Assembly (NCBI GenBank): GCA_000154345.1
Contig: DS480348.1
Span: forward strand, 1-64,000
DNA length: 64,000 nt
Direction of reading: 5' to 3'
DNA from: [Clostridium] leptum DSM 753
GTDB lineage: Bacteria > Bacillota > Clostridia > Oscillospirales > Acutalibacteraceae
In this document: one piece after another, positions 8,255 through 16,328 of the stretch
How the letters are laid out: the number at the start of each line of letters is the position of its first letter
Numbering within the stretch: the stretch's first letter is position 1
The notes under the pieces: generated by a model
Told to the model about the DNA's origin: nothing
Database searches by the model: none
The model's input: only the letters and a program-made list of their open reading frames with translations
Program-made: the position numbers and the translations under genes

Positions 8255-9298
8255 ATGGAATGCGGATATAAATTGAGACCCAGGGGCAAGGTGGCAGACT
8301 GGGAGGCCGAAGGCTGCGAAGCGGTACTGGGCGGCGCTCTCGGCAGTATTTCCAGCTGTTATGTAATTCAGGAAGGTCCGGTTTATAAAATGTGGTTTAC
8401 CTGGCAACAGTCTCACTGCATTGCCTATGGGGAAAGTACTGACGGAAAACACTGGGGTCTACCGACTGTAGTGTTAACCCCCAGGTATCAGTCTGAGTGG
8501 GAAATTCATGAGGTCAGCCATCCTACGGTGATTTACCGGGACGGGCTGTATCATATGTGGTATACCGGCAGAGTGTTTCCGACTGAGATTACAGCAGCCC
8601 GGTGCAGCATCGGCTATGCAGTCAGCAAAGACGGGATTCATTGGAAAAAACATCCCCAACCGGTATTAGTGCCTCAGGATCCATGGGAAAAGATTGGGGT
8701 AATGTACCCCCATGTCTTATGGGAAGAAGAGCTGGGGTGTTATCGCATGTGGTATTCCGGCGGTCGGATTACCGATCCGGATGCCATAGGAGTTGCAGTC
8801 AGCAAAGACGGAATTCATTGGGAGCGCTGTTCCCAGAACCCTGTGTTCCAGCCGGATTGCAACCGTTACTGGGAAAACGCCAAAACATTTTCCTGCTTTG
8901 TCTGCCCCAAAGAGGACGGCTGGTATACCATGTTTTATGTAGGAGCAGACGGAGACGGTGTTTTGGGAATCGGACTGGCACGCTCTAGGGACGGGATTTC
9001 CCAGTGGCAGCGGCACCCGTCAAATCCTGTTATTGCAGGGACAGACGGTTCCTGGGATTGGCGCAGCGCCGGAAAGCCAAGCGTTTTAAAAACGCCGAAA
9101 GGCTACCTGCTGTGGTATAAGGGCTGTAATGTCCGGTTTGAAGAGATTGGCATTGCCGTGCATAAAGGCTTTGATTTGGGATTCCCCGAGACGGGGCAAG
9201 AAGGCGAGAATGAACGGGGACAAGACAACGGTACCGGAAAAGTCAACCTGTATGTGAGAGATGAATTGCCCATAGGAATTTATGTCATTCCCGATTGA
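8255..9298 (+). CDS. five-bladed beta-propeller glycosidase-like protein 1
   Basis: 347 residues built from repeated blades, each with signatures such as YKMWFTWQ, YHMWYTGR, YRMWYSGG and SKDGIHW. This repetition is characteristic of GH43/GH32/GH130-like beta-propeller enzymes acting on arabinosides, fructosides or mannosides. I cannot assign a GH family or identify the catalytic acids with certainty. No signal peptide, so it should act in the cytoplasm on imported oligosaccharide. Start ATG 8255 follows TAAAGGAGC. The next gene (9312) is a diverged tandem copy with the same blade motifs. Its place beside a GH127 enzyme suggests a role in degrading an arabinofuranose-containing glycan; that is inference. 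Confidence 0.75.
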   Translation: MECGYKLRPRGKVADWEAEGCEAVLGGALGSISSCYVIQEGPVYKMWFTWQQSHCIAYGESTDGKHWGLPTVVLTPRYQSEWEIHEVSHPTVIYRDGLYHMWYTGRVFPTEITAARCSIGYAVSKDGIHWKKHPQPVLVPQDPWEKIGVMYPHVLWEEELGCYRMWYSGGRITDPDAIGVAVSKDGIHWERCSQNPVFQPDCNRYWENAKTFSCFVCPKEDGWYTMFYVGADGDGVLGIGLARSRDGISQWQRHPSNPVIAGTDGSWDWRSAGKPSVLKTPKGYLLWYKGCNVRFEEIGIAVHKGFDLGFPETGQEGENERGQDNGTGKVNLYVRDELPIGIYVIPD

Positions 9299-9311
9299 GG
9301 AGGTTCTAGTA

Positions 9312-10316
9312 ATGATTTTAAACGGATATCGGCCTATGCCTACAGGTACAACAGCAGGCTGGAAAAAAGCAAAATATCCGCTGTTTGAACCGGCTTTGAA
9401 TACCATGTTCGACAGCTATGTCATCAAAGAAGACGGTATTTATAAAATGTGGTTTTCCTGGAGACCCACTAAATCCATTATGTATACCACCAGCACCGAC
9501 GGAATCCATTGGGAACCGTTTTGCTGTGTGCTAACCCGTCAGCTGGATTCTTCCTGGGAGGCGGATAAAGTCAGCCGGCCCACGCTAGTGAAGAAGGACA
9601 ATCGATATCATATGTGGTATACCGGTCACATGATTTGGTCCGGCCCCTTGTCTGCCGCCATCGGGTATGCAGTCAGCGACGACGGTATCCACTGGGAACG
9701 CCCACTTGCCCATCCGGTGCTTCGTCCGGATAAGCCCTGGGAAAATCATATTATCTGGACACCTCACGTCATTTACGACGAGGAAGAGGATTTGTTTAAA
9801 ATGTGGTATGCCGGCGGCGCAACAGAAGGCACCGAGTCAGACGCTCTGGGATATGCGACCAGTAAAGACGGTATCCATTGGACCAAATACCCGTTAAATC
9901 CTATTTTCGTTCCCGATGGCAGCATTCCATGGGAAATGGCTAAAGTATCCGCGCCGTTTGTGTGGAAGCGAGACGGCTGGTATTACATGTCTTATTTAGG
10001 GAACGATGCGGATATGAGAGGCAGCAACGGTTTGGCAAGATCCCGGGATGGCATTACTAACTGGGAACGGCATCCGTCTAATCCTATTATTGCCAGTTCA
10101 GAAGGCTGCTGGGACCATAATTGTATTTGCAAACTCATGATTATAGAAACAGAAACCGGATATATGGGCTGGTACAACGGCGGCAACCGGAAAATTGAGG
10201 AAATCGGAATTGTATATCATGAAGGATTTGATCTGGGATTTGAGACAGATGGAAAGCCGGCGCCGAATGAGCGGGGAGACTATTCCTATCTCTGCCCCAT
10301 CAATATCACACACTGA
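9312..10316 (+). CDS. five-bladed beta-propeller glycosidase-like protein 2
   Basis: 334 residues, paralogue of the preceding gene with the same order of motifs (YKMWFSWR, YHMWYTGH, DLFKMWYAGG, SKDGIHW, GLARSRDGI). The start is placed at 9312 because GAGGAGG at 9297-9303 lies 8 bases upstream; a longer frame from 9282 would overlap the previous gene. Cytoplasmic (no signal peptide). Many Trp and Tyr residues in the blades suit sugar stacking. Retention of two copies suggests different linkages or substrates, or a heteromer. Enzymatic activity is not proven by the sequence; it could also be a phosphorylase of GH130 type. Confidence 0.75.
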   Translation: MILNGYRPMPTGTTAGWKKAKYPLFEPALNTMFDSYVIKEDGIYKMWFSWRPTKSIMYTTSTDGIHWEPFCCVLTRQLDSSWEADKVSRPTLVKKDNRYHMWYTGHMIWSGPLSAAIGYAVSDDGIHWERPLAHPVLRPDKPWENHIIWTPHVIYDEEEDLFKMWYAGGATEGTESDALGYATSKDGIHWTKYPLNPIFVPDGSIPWEMAKVSAPFVWKRDGWYYMSYLGNDADMRGSNGLARSRDGITNWERHPSNPIIASSEGCWDHNCICKLMIIETETGYMGWYNGGNRKIEEIGIVYHEGFDLGFETDGKPAPNERGDYSYLCPINITH

Positions 10317-10395
10317 TTATTTGCTTGAAAACCAGCATCCATCACAGACAAGTACACGTTAAAAATAAAAAGCGTCTGATCTTTGGGGGGATTAC

Positions 10396-12279
10396 ATGTT
10401 AGCGTCCATTCCTTTAAAGGACATCCAGATTCAGGATCGGTTCTGGAAGGAACGCCTGGATCTGGTGAGAAAAGAAATTATTCCCTATCAGTGGGAGGCA
10501 ATGAATGACCGGGTGCCCAATGCGGAACCCAGTCATTGCATTGAAAATTACCGAATTGCTGCCGGACAGGCGCAGGGGAGCTTTTATGGCGAGGTTTTTC
10601 AGGATTCTGATTTGGCAAAATGGCTGGAAGCGGTAGCCTATGTGTTAAGCTTTCAGCCGGATCCTAAACTGGAGAAACTGGCTGACGAGGCTATTGAACT
10701 GGTGTGCGCAGCCCAACAGTCAGACGGATATTTGAATACCTTTTTCACCATCAAGGAGCCTGACCAGAGGTGGCGTAATTTGCGGGAAGGCCATGAGCTG
10801 TACTGTGCTGGACATATGATGGAAGCAGCAGTGGCTTATTTTGAAGCCACCGGAAAGCGCAGACTGCTGGATGCCATGATGCGGTTTGCCGATTTAATCT
10901 GCAATACTTTTGGACCGGAAGAAGGGAAGATACACGCATATCCGGGACATGAGGAAGTAGAGCTGGCGCTGTTTCGCATGTACCGGGCGACCGGCGTGAG
11001 AAGATATTTGGAGTTATCCGCTTACTTTATTAATTGCCGGGGCACCGGGGAAAACTATTTTCGAAAAGAAAACGACAGGCCGGGATATCTGCCTATATGG
11101 GGCTCTATGGACACGAATTCCGACATGTCCTATTATCAAGCCCACCAGCCGGTGCGGGAGCAGAAACAGGCCGCCGGACACGCTGTCCGGGCCATGTATC
11201 TGTACAGCGCCATGGCGGATTTAGCCGGAGAATTAAAAGACGAAGGCCTGCTGAATGCCTGCAAAACCTTGTGGAATAACGTGACAGAACGGCAGATGTA
11301 TGTAACCGGAGGAGTTGGAGCGTCCGGCATTTTAGAGCGTTTTACCACCGACTATGATCTTTCCAATGAGATGGCCTACGCGGAAAGCTGCGCTTCGATA
11401 GGACTAATGCTGTTCGGGCTTCGGATGAACCGTGTTACCCGCCAGGCACAATATTTTGATCCTGTGGAACGTGCGCTTTATAATACGGTGTTAGCCAGCG
11501 TGGCGCTGGACGGTAAGAGCTTTTTCTATGTCAATCCACTGGAAGTATGGCCCAAAGCCTGTATGCCCTATACTTCCAAGGAGCATGTAAAGCCGGTGCG
11601 CCAGCCCTGGTTCAGCTGCGCCTGCTGTCCTCCCAACGTTGCCCGTACTTTTGCTTCTCTGGGGCAGTATATCTGGGCGCAGGATTCACAGCGGGTATAT
11701 TTGAATCTGTTTATCAGCAGCACTGTAAAAGCAAAAAACGGCGCTATTTTAAAGCTCGAGACGGAATTCCCCATGGGAAATGTACTGAAAATCACTTCAG
11801 ACCAGGTTCTCGAACTTGCAGTGCGGATTCCCGGTTATGGAAAAAATTTCAGGGCCAACGTTTCGTACCGGAAGGAAAACGGCTATGGGGTATTTGAACT
11901 GGAGGCCGGAAAAGAATTGGAAATTCAGTTTGATGCGCCGGCCTGTTTTATCCGTGCAAATCCTGAAGTGCGCGCGTGCTCAGGAAAAGTATGTATTCAG
12001 CGGGGGCCTGTGGTGTACTGTCTGGAAGAGATAGATAACGGATCCAATTTGTCTGCTCTGTCGGTGGATACCGCCGTTTCGCCGGGGGAAAGAGAAAGCG
12101 ACATTCCCGGTGGCCTGATGATCACCGCTTCGGGAAAGCGCCGCAGGCCATGGGCAGATGACAAGCTTTACGGAGAAATTCCTTCCCAATACGAAGAAAC
12201 TGTCTTGCAGGCGGTGCCCTATGCGTTTTGGGGAAACCGGGAAAAAGGCGAAATGACAGTTTGGATTCGGGAAAGCTGA
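10396..12279 (+). CDS. GH127 beta-L-arabinofuranosidase-like protein (DUF1680)
   Basis: 627 residues, the normal length of GH127 enzymes: an N-terminal (alpha/alpha)6 barrel followed by beta-sandwich domains. Key motifs: AYAESCAS (Glu and Cys at about 330 and 332) and FSCACCPPN (Cys pair at about 410-411). In characterised members these form the zinc site and the unusual Cys nucleophile that cleaves beta-L-arabinofuranosides with retention. No signal peptide, so it should act inside the cell on imported oligosaccharides. Ribosome-binding site GGGGGG at 10385-10390. GH127 members vary in substrate, so the exact sugar is inference. It is the best clue to the diet of this operon. Confidence 0.9.
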   Translation: MLASIPLKDIQIQDRFWKERLDLVRKEIIPYQWEAMNDRVPNAEPSHCIENYRIAAGQAQGSFYGEVFQDSDLAKWLEAVAYVLSFQPDPKLEKLADEAIELVCAAQQSDGYLNTFFTIKEPDQRWRNLREGHELYCAGHMMEAAVAYFEATGKRRLLDAMMRFADLICNTFGPEEGKIHAYPGHEEVELALFRMYRATGVRRYLELSAYFINCRGTGENYFRKENDRPGYLPIWGSMDTNSDMSYYQAHQPVREQKQAAGHAVRAMYLYSAMADLAGELKDEGLLNACKTLWNNVTERQMYVTGGVGASGILERFTTDYDLSNEMAYAESCASIGLMLFGLRMNRVTRQAQYFDPVERALYNTVLASVALDGKSFFYVNPLEVWPKACMPYTSKEHVKPVRQPWFSCACCPPNVARTFASLGQYIWAQDSQRVYLNLFISSTVKAKNGAILKLETEFPMGNVLKITSDQVLELAVRIPGYGKNFRANVSYRKENGYGVFELEAGKELEIQFDAPACFIRANPEVRACSGKVCIQRGPVVYCLEEIDNGSNLSALSVDTAVSPGERESDIPGGLMITASGKRRRPWADDKLYGEIPSQYEETVLQAVPYAFWGNREKGEMTVWIRES

Positions 12280-12407
12280 TTGAAAGAACGGGAGTGGCTG
12301 CGCGGAAAATGGAAAAGGAAACTTTGGCCGCTGACTCCGGTGTTAAAAGGGAAAAATCAGGAAGAAAAGCTAATTTTTTTAACGAACAGAAAAGAGGCTG
12401 TGAGAAA

Positions 12408-13181
12408 ATGAAATGGGAAAAATGCCCCGTTGAAGTGGATTATACCGGGAAAGTAGTGGTTCTTACCGGCGCTGCCGGGGGAATTGGTTCCAGAATTGCC
12501 ATGCTGTTTGCTCAAAACGGCGCTTCTATGCTGCTTGTAGACAAAAACGAGGAAATGCTAAGGATTACCCGGGAAGCCTGCGGCGGAACGGGAAAAATTG
12601 TCTGTATGAGTACGGATCTGGGGGAAAAGGGATTTTCTCAAAAGATCGTTCAGAAGTGCAAAGAGGAATTCGGGACTGCCCATGTTCTCATTCATTGCGC
12701 GGCAGTAGCGGATGGGGGCTCTTTATGCGGACTGTCGGAGGAAGATTGGGATTCCACTATGAAGATTGATTTAAAGGTTCCTTTTCTACTGTCAAAACAG
12801 TTTGCAAATGAAATTATGATTCCAGCCGGCTGCGGGGTGATTTTGAACATGGCGTCTCAGGCCGGCGTTGTCGCTTTGGATGATCAGCCGGCGTACTGCG
12901 TGGCAAAGGCCGGATTGATTGCGTTAACCCGTTCTCAGGCTTATGAGTGGGGACAGTTTGGAATCCGCGCGGTTGCCATTGCGCCAACAGTAATCGAAAC
13001 GGCGCCTGCCCTTACTTACTGGTGTGGGGAACGGGCGGCCAGACATATTTCTCAGATTCCTGTGGGCCGATTCGGCCGGCCGGATGAAGTAGCAGCCGCC
13101 TGTCTGTTTCTGGCCAGTGATGCTGCCGGGATGATCAGCGGTACCACCGTTATGCTGGACGGCGGATATACCATCCGCTGA
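12408..13181 (+). CDS. short-chain dehydrogenase/reductase
   Basis: 257 residues, classical SDR. Dinucleotide-binding motif TGAAGGIG near residues 17-24, Ser in NMASQAG and the catalytic YCVAK pair, and the C-terminal LFLASDAAGMISGTTVMLDG segment. The start is set at ATG 12408, where the Rossmann fold begins soon after; a longer frame reaching back to 12228 would overlap the GH127 gene by 52 bases. The gene lies 13 bases before an aldo/keto reductase, which suggests paired redox steps on a released sugar (for example aldose/alditol/ketose interconversion), but the substrate is not visible from the sequence. Confidence 0.88.
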   Translation: MKWEKCPVEVDYTGKVVVLTGAAGGIGSRIAMLFAQNGASMLLVDKNEEMLRITREACGGTGKIVCMSTDLGEKGFSQKIVQKCKEEFGTAHVLIHCAAVADGGSLCGLSEEDWDSTMKIDLKVPFLLSKQFANEIMIPAGCGVILNMASQAGVVALDDQPAYCVAKAGLIALTRSQAYEWGQFGIRAVAIAPTVIETAPALTYWCGERAARHISQIPVGRFGRPDEVAAACLFLASDAAGMISGTTVMLDGGYTIR

Positions 13182-13194
13182 AAGGAGAGGTGTT

Positions 13195-14016
13195 ATGAAG
13201 AATCAGCCATCGGTCGTTCTCAATAACGGGGTGGAAATGCCTCTTCTGGGCTTGGGACTGTTTCGTATTACCAACGAAAACGGCGGATTTTCCCAATGTA
13301 TCCATGATGCGCTGGAAGAGGGATACCGCTTTTTTGATACGGCAGAATATTATGAAAATGAGAAAGATCTGGGGGAAGCGTTGGCATCGAGCGGCCTGCA
13401 TCGGGAAGAATACTTTGTCACGACCAAGCTTACCAATGACAATATTAAGCTGCATGATACCCGCAATGCTTTTTTTCGCCAACTGGAACGCCTGAAAATG
13501 GACTATATAGATCTTTATCTGATTCACTGGCCGGTCAAAGGATACGAGCAGGCTTGGGTTGAGATGGAAAAACTATATGAGGAAAAACGCATCCGGGCCA
13601 TTGGAATCAGTAACGGTGAGGAAGGACACCTGAACCGTCTGTGGGAATGTTCCGGTATTGTGCCTGCAGTGGATCAGGTGGAGATGCATCCCTATAAAGC
13701 GCAGTTAAAGCTGAGAAAAATCTGTGCCGAACGAGGGATTGTTGCAGAAGCTTACGGACCATTTATGCAGGGAGAGCTACTCAGTGATTCTCTCATTGGA
13801 GAAATTGCCCGGAAATATCATAAATCTCCGGCGCAGATTATTCTGCGGTGGTTTTTCCAACAGAAAATTCCGGTTATCCCTAAAACCGTCACTCGGGAGC
13901 GAATGATGCAGAATAGGAATGCCATGGACTTTGTCCTAGAAGAAGTGGATATGGAAATCCTTCATTCCCTGAATAAGGAACAGGGCAGTTTTCCGTCTCC
14001 CTATGAGGTTATCTGA
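13195..14016 (+). CDS. aldo/keto reductase
   Basis: 273 residues, NAD(P)H-dependent (beta/alpha)8 reductase. Catalytic tetrad recognisable: Asp and Tyr in FDTAEYYEN, Lys in TTKLTN, His in LIHWPVKG. The cofactor-loop region IPVIPKTVTRERM near residues 222-234 is typical. Good ribosome-binding site AAAGGAGAGG 6 bases before ATG. Last gene of sugar locus 1; a terminator-like hairpin formed by the dispersed repeat follows at about 14058-14107. Likely reduces a sugar or sugar-derived aldehyde released by the glycosidases, working with the SDR upstream. Confidence 0.88.
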   Translation: MKNQPSVVLNNGVEMPLLGLGLFRITNENGGFSQCIHDALEEGYRFFDTAEYYENEKDLGEALASSGLHREEYFVTTKLTNDNIKLHDTRNAFFRQLERLKMDYIDLYLIHWPVKGYEQAWVEMEKLYEEKRIRAIGISNGEEGHLNRLWECSGIVPAVDQVEMHPYKAQLKLRKICAERGIVAEAYGPFMQGELLSDSLIGEIARKYHKSPAQIILRWFFQQKIPVIPKTVTRERMMQNRNAMDFVLEEVDMEILHSLNKEQGSFPSPYEVI

Positions 14017-14057
14017 GTTTGGGACGAAAAGTTTTTGCTTGCTAGGGTTGAATAGAG

Positions 14058-14205
14058 GTCGAAATTTGGAACTCAAAAATGAGGCATCCAGATTCCGGCC
14101 TTTTTTTATGCTATAGCCCCAGCGTTCAGCCGTTTCCGAGGTTTATCTTTTTTATAGAAATGGGACATCAAAAAGCAAAAAACAGAAAAATGGGTTGTAA
14201 AAACA
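14058..14205 (+). repeat. dispersed repeat, copy B (terminator-like)
   Basis: Contains TTTGGAACTCAAAAATGAG and ATCCAGATTCCGG, followed by a T7 run. GGTCGAAATTTGGA and TCCAGATTCCGGCC pair (with G-U pairs) to give a rho-independent-terminator-like hairpin at about 14058-14107 for the operon ending at 14016. The downstream part (GAAATGGGACATCAAAAAG ... AGAAAAATGGGT, to about 14195) matches copy A at 1086-1212. Copy C is near 20486. Confidence 0.7.
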
Positions 14206-14295
14206 ATCAAATGTATCTATTCCGAACCCGGAATTCTTGTCGGGAGTTCCTTTTAATTTTTATTTAATAAATTTATTCCAAACGGTATTAGGCCA

Positions 14296-14351
14296 GTGGA
14301 CAACAATTTCGTTACTCCCTCCCAAGAAGGGGTGACGAAATTGTTGTCCAC
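14296..14351. repeat. large 20-bp palindrome
   Basis: Left arm GTGGACAACAATTTCGTTAC (14296-14315) and right arm GTGACGAAATTGTTGTCCAC (14332-14351) pair over 20 bp with one G-U pair around a 16-base loop. There is no T run after it, so it is not a standard terminator. A single arm with 18 of 20 matches to the complement of the right arm occurs alone at 21461-21480. It may be the end or footprint of a small mobile element. Confidence 0.7.
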
Positions 14352-14534
14352 CCCGATTTTTTCAGTGTTTATGGGGGTTTCTGGGCTTTTTAAGGCTGGC
14401 TTTTCAAAACCGCCCCACCGTGGCTGTCCAACCTCCAAAAGAGCAAAAAAGACAAAAAACCGCTTCCTTATTTTTTGAACTGCACCCTATTTGTTAGACA
14501 GTATGATATACTGAATAACAAGTGGGGTGATTTT

Positions 14535-14885
14535 ATGACCAAAGGAATAGGGAACAAACGATATACACCAGAATTCAAAAAGATCGTGGTGGAGACCATG
14601 CGAGAGGAGGGACTAAGTTATAAGGAAACGAGACTTCGTTTTGATATTGCAGGAGAAGACCGTGTGAGAAATTGGGAGCGAATCTACTTGGAGGAAGGGC
14701 CGGAAGGATTGGCTGTTGAGCGGCGAGGACGCAAGATCACTGGCCGCCCACGCAAGCTTCCCCAATCGACCGAAGAAGATCTCATTGCAGAAAATCAGCG
14801 GTTGCGTGCAGAGGTAGCCTACCTAAAAAATTTGCAAGCCTTGGTTTTGGAGCGAGAGCGACGCCAGCAGAAAAAACGCTGGTAG
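14535..14885 (+). CDS. IS3-family transposase OrfA (HTH protein)
   Basis: 116 residues starting at ATG 14535 after GTGGGGTG. Contains a helix-turn-helix (KRYTPEFKKIVVETMREEG ... IAGEDRVRNWERIY), a basic linker (RRGRKITGRPRKL) and a C-terminal leucine-zipper-like helix (EDLIAENQRLRAEVAYLKNL). OrfA binds the element ends and, through programmed frameshifting, is fused to the OrfB catalytic domain. Its end overlaps the upstream extension of orfB, and an A6C run at 14871-14877 is the probable -1 frameshift site. Confidence 0.88.
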   Translation: MTKGIGNKRYTPEFKKIVVETMREEGLSYKETRLRFDIAGEDRVRNWERIYLEEGPEGLAVERRGRKITGRPRKLPQSTEEDLIAENQRLRAEVAYLKNLQALVLERERRQQKKRW

Positions 14886-14911
14886 TCCAAAATCTAAGGC
14901 GAGAATTTGCA

Positions 14912-15724
14912 TTGTCCCTTTTGCTTGAAATCGCTCAGCTGCCCCGTGCATCTTTCTATTACCACCTAAAGCAAATGAAGCGTGCTGACAAATATGAGAC
15001 AGCAAAAGCAGAAATTACCGCTATTTACCACGAGAACAAGGGTAGATATGGATATCGCCGCATTACCGAGGAACTACGGAACCGAAAAATTCATCTGAAT
15101 CACAAGACCGTTCAGCGTTTAATGAAACAGCTGGGACTTGTTTGCCGTGTCCGAATGAAGAAATATCGTTCTTACAAAGGCGAAGTTGGAACGATTGCTC
15201 CCAATCTTCTGCAACGGAACTTTTATGCTGACAAGCCAAATCAGAAGTGGGTCACGGATGTAACCGAGTTCAGCCTGTTTGGAGATAAACTGTATCTTTC
15301 GCCCATTCTTGATTTGTATAGTAGTGATCTGGTCAGCTATACTATCTCAGACAGGCCTGTTTTGAGTATGGTGACCTCTATGCTGGACAAAGCATTTGAA
15401 CAAATTCCTGATGGCACCAATTTGATTCTTCACTCAGACCAAGGCTGGCAGTACCAGCACAAGCAATACCAACAAATCCTCAAAAACAAGGGTGTCCAGC
15501 AGAGCATGAGCCGCAAGGGAAACTGTCTGGACAATGCAGTGATTGAAAACTTCTTTGGCCTGTTGAAAAGCGAGCTGTTCTACCTGCAAGAATTTAAGTC
15601 TATGGAACACTTCAGACAAGAACTAATTGAATATTTGGATTACTACAATAACAGACGAATCAAGGCAAAATTAAAAGGCTTGCCGCCTGCGATTCACAGA
15701 CAACAAGCCCTTTCGGCTGCTTAA
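14912..15724 (+). CDS. IS3-family transposase OrfB (DDE catalytic domain)
   Basis: Frame -1 relative to orfA. It is open upstream to the A6 run at 14871-14877, so the natural product is probably an OrfA-OrfB fusion entering near 14876; the coordinate given is the first internal TTG. HTH_21 segment near ENKGRYGYRRITEEL, then the rve integrase core with all three acidic motifs: VTDVTEF, LHSDQGWQYQ and DNAVIENFF. Ends YLDYYNNRRIKAKLKGLPP, as usual for the family. No stop codons or frameshifts, so it may be active. Confidence 0.88.
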   Translation: MSLLLEIAQLPRASFYYHLKQMKRADKYETAKAEITAIYHENKGRYGYRRITEELRNRKIHLNHKTVQRLMKQLGLVCRVRMKKYRSYKGEVGTIAPNLLQRNFYADKPNQKWVTDVTEFSLFGDKLYLSPILDLYSSDLVSYTISDRPVLSMVTSMLDKAFEQIPDGTNLILHSDQGWQYQHKQYQQILKNKGVQQSMSRKGNCLDNAVIENFFGLLKSELFYLQEFKSMEHFRQELIEYLDYYNNRRIKAKLKGLPPAIHRQQALSAA

Positions 15725-15846
15725 ACAGTTTTTAGCTAAATTTATTGTCTAACTTTTTGGGGTCACTTCATTTTATTAGGAAAGCGGTTTTTTCATTTTT
15801 TAGACACCAGCAGAGAAATGATTTTCGATTGTCCGTCCGGGATATC

Positions 15847-16038
15847 CTAGGGATTGACAGGGGAAGGAGGCAATAGTTTTTTGCCGGCAGCCGGGACGGA
15901 AGAAACGATTAAGGAGCCATCTTTTCCTTCAATGGAAACAGACATTTTCCCTTTTTCCCAATTTAAGTGGTGGAGAAGTTCAGCAGGGAGAACAATTCTT
16001 CCTAACCCGTCAATCGCGCGAAAATACTGCACAGCCAT
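15847..16038 (-). CDS. AbrB/SpoVT-family small DNA-binding protein
   Basis: 63 residues. MAVQYFRAIDGLGRIVLPAE followed by LLHHLNWEKGKMSVSIEG is the swapped-hairpin AbrB fold (Arg-Ile-Val-Leu-Pro signature), found in transition-state regulators and in MazE-type antitoxins. The start ATG at 16038 has a perfect AGGAGGT site on the minus strand (complement of 16040-16046). It is divergent from the surface phosphoesterase gene (16329). No toxin gene is next to it, so a free-standing regulator is more likely than an antitoxin. The tail is Pro-rich (LLPPSPVNP). Confidence 0.8.
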   Translation of the reverse strand: MAVQYFRAIDGLGRIVLPAELLHHLNWEKGKMSVSIEGKDGSLIVSSVPAAGKKLLPPSPVNP

Positions 16039-16328
16039 TACCTCCTGAAGATTAGATTTTCGATTTCTGGCTGGATTGTTCCAGTGGTTTAGCTATAGAT
16101 TGTAAAGCTATACTTATATTTCCACACCAAAAGAGGAAAATTGGTTTCTGATGAGATGCTTGATGCCTTATCTTATTATAAACAGAAGGGGAATAGTCCT
16201 AAATTAAAAAAATGGACTTTTGGGTTCTTTAACTTCGAATTAACAAACACCTGATTTGCCTATTACATCTCTTGTTTATAATATTTCATTGTGCTGATCT
16301 ATTTTGTTTGAAAAGGAGTGTCTATTGA
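16039..16328 (+). promoter_or_regulatory. intergenic promoter region before surface protein gene
   Basis: 290 bases between the divergent AbrB-like gene and the surface phosphoesterase. TATAAT at 16277-16282 with a weak TTTGCC 16 bases upstream (16255-16260) is a candidate promoter for the plus-strand gene. AAAGGAGTG at 16311-16319 is its ribosome-binding site. AbrB-type proteins bind AT-rich DNA, so control of this neighbour by the divergent gene is possible but unproven. Confidence 0.4.

Larger units (their letters stand above)
14476..15770 (+). mobile_element. intact IS3-family insertion sequence
   Basis: About 1295 bp bounded by imperfect inverted repeats TGAACTGCACCCTATTTGTT + AGACA (14476-14500) and, on the other strand, TGAAGTGACCCCAAAAAGTT + AGACA (15746-15770). 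It carries the two overlapping frames typical of IS3 elements. A 3-4 base T duplication may flank it (TTTT before 14476 and after 15770). The flanks AAAAAACCGCTTCCTTA (14454-14470) and TAGGAAAGCGGTTTTTT (15777-15793) are complementary, so the element sits in the loop of a terminator-like hairpin. It appears intact. Confidence 0.9.

Noticed and set aside
14296..14478. 60-codon plus-strand frame starting in the large palindrome
   Set aside because: It begins with GTG in the left arm of the hairpin, has no ribosome-binding site and is produced by the inverted repeat itself.
15847..16038. AbrB-like protein as antitoxin of a toxin-antitoxin pair
   Set aside because: The fold fits, but no small toxin frame with a start signal lies on either side; a lone regulator is the simpler reading.
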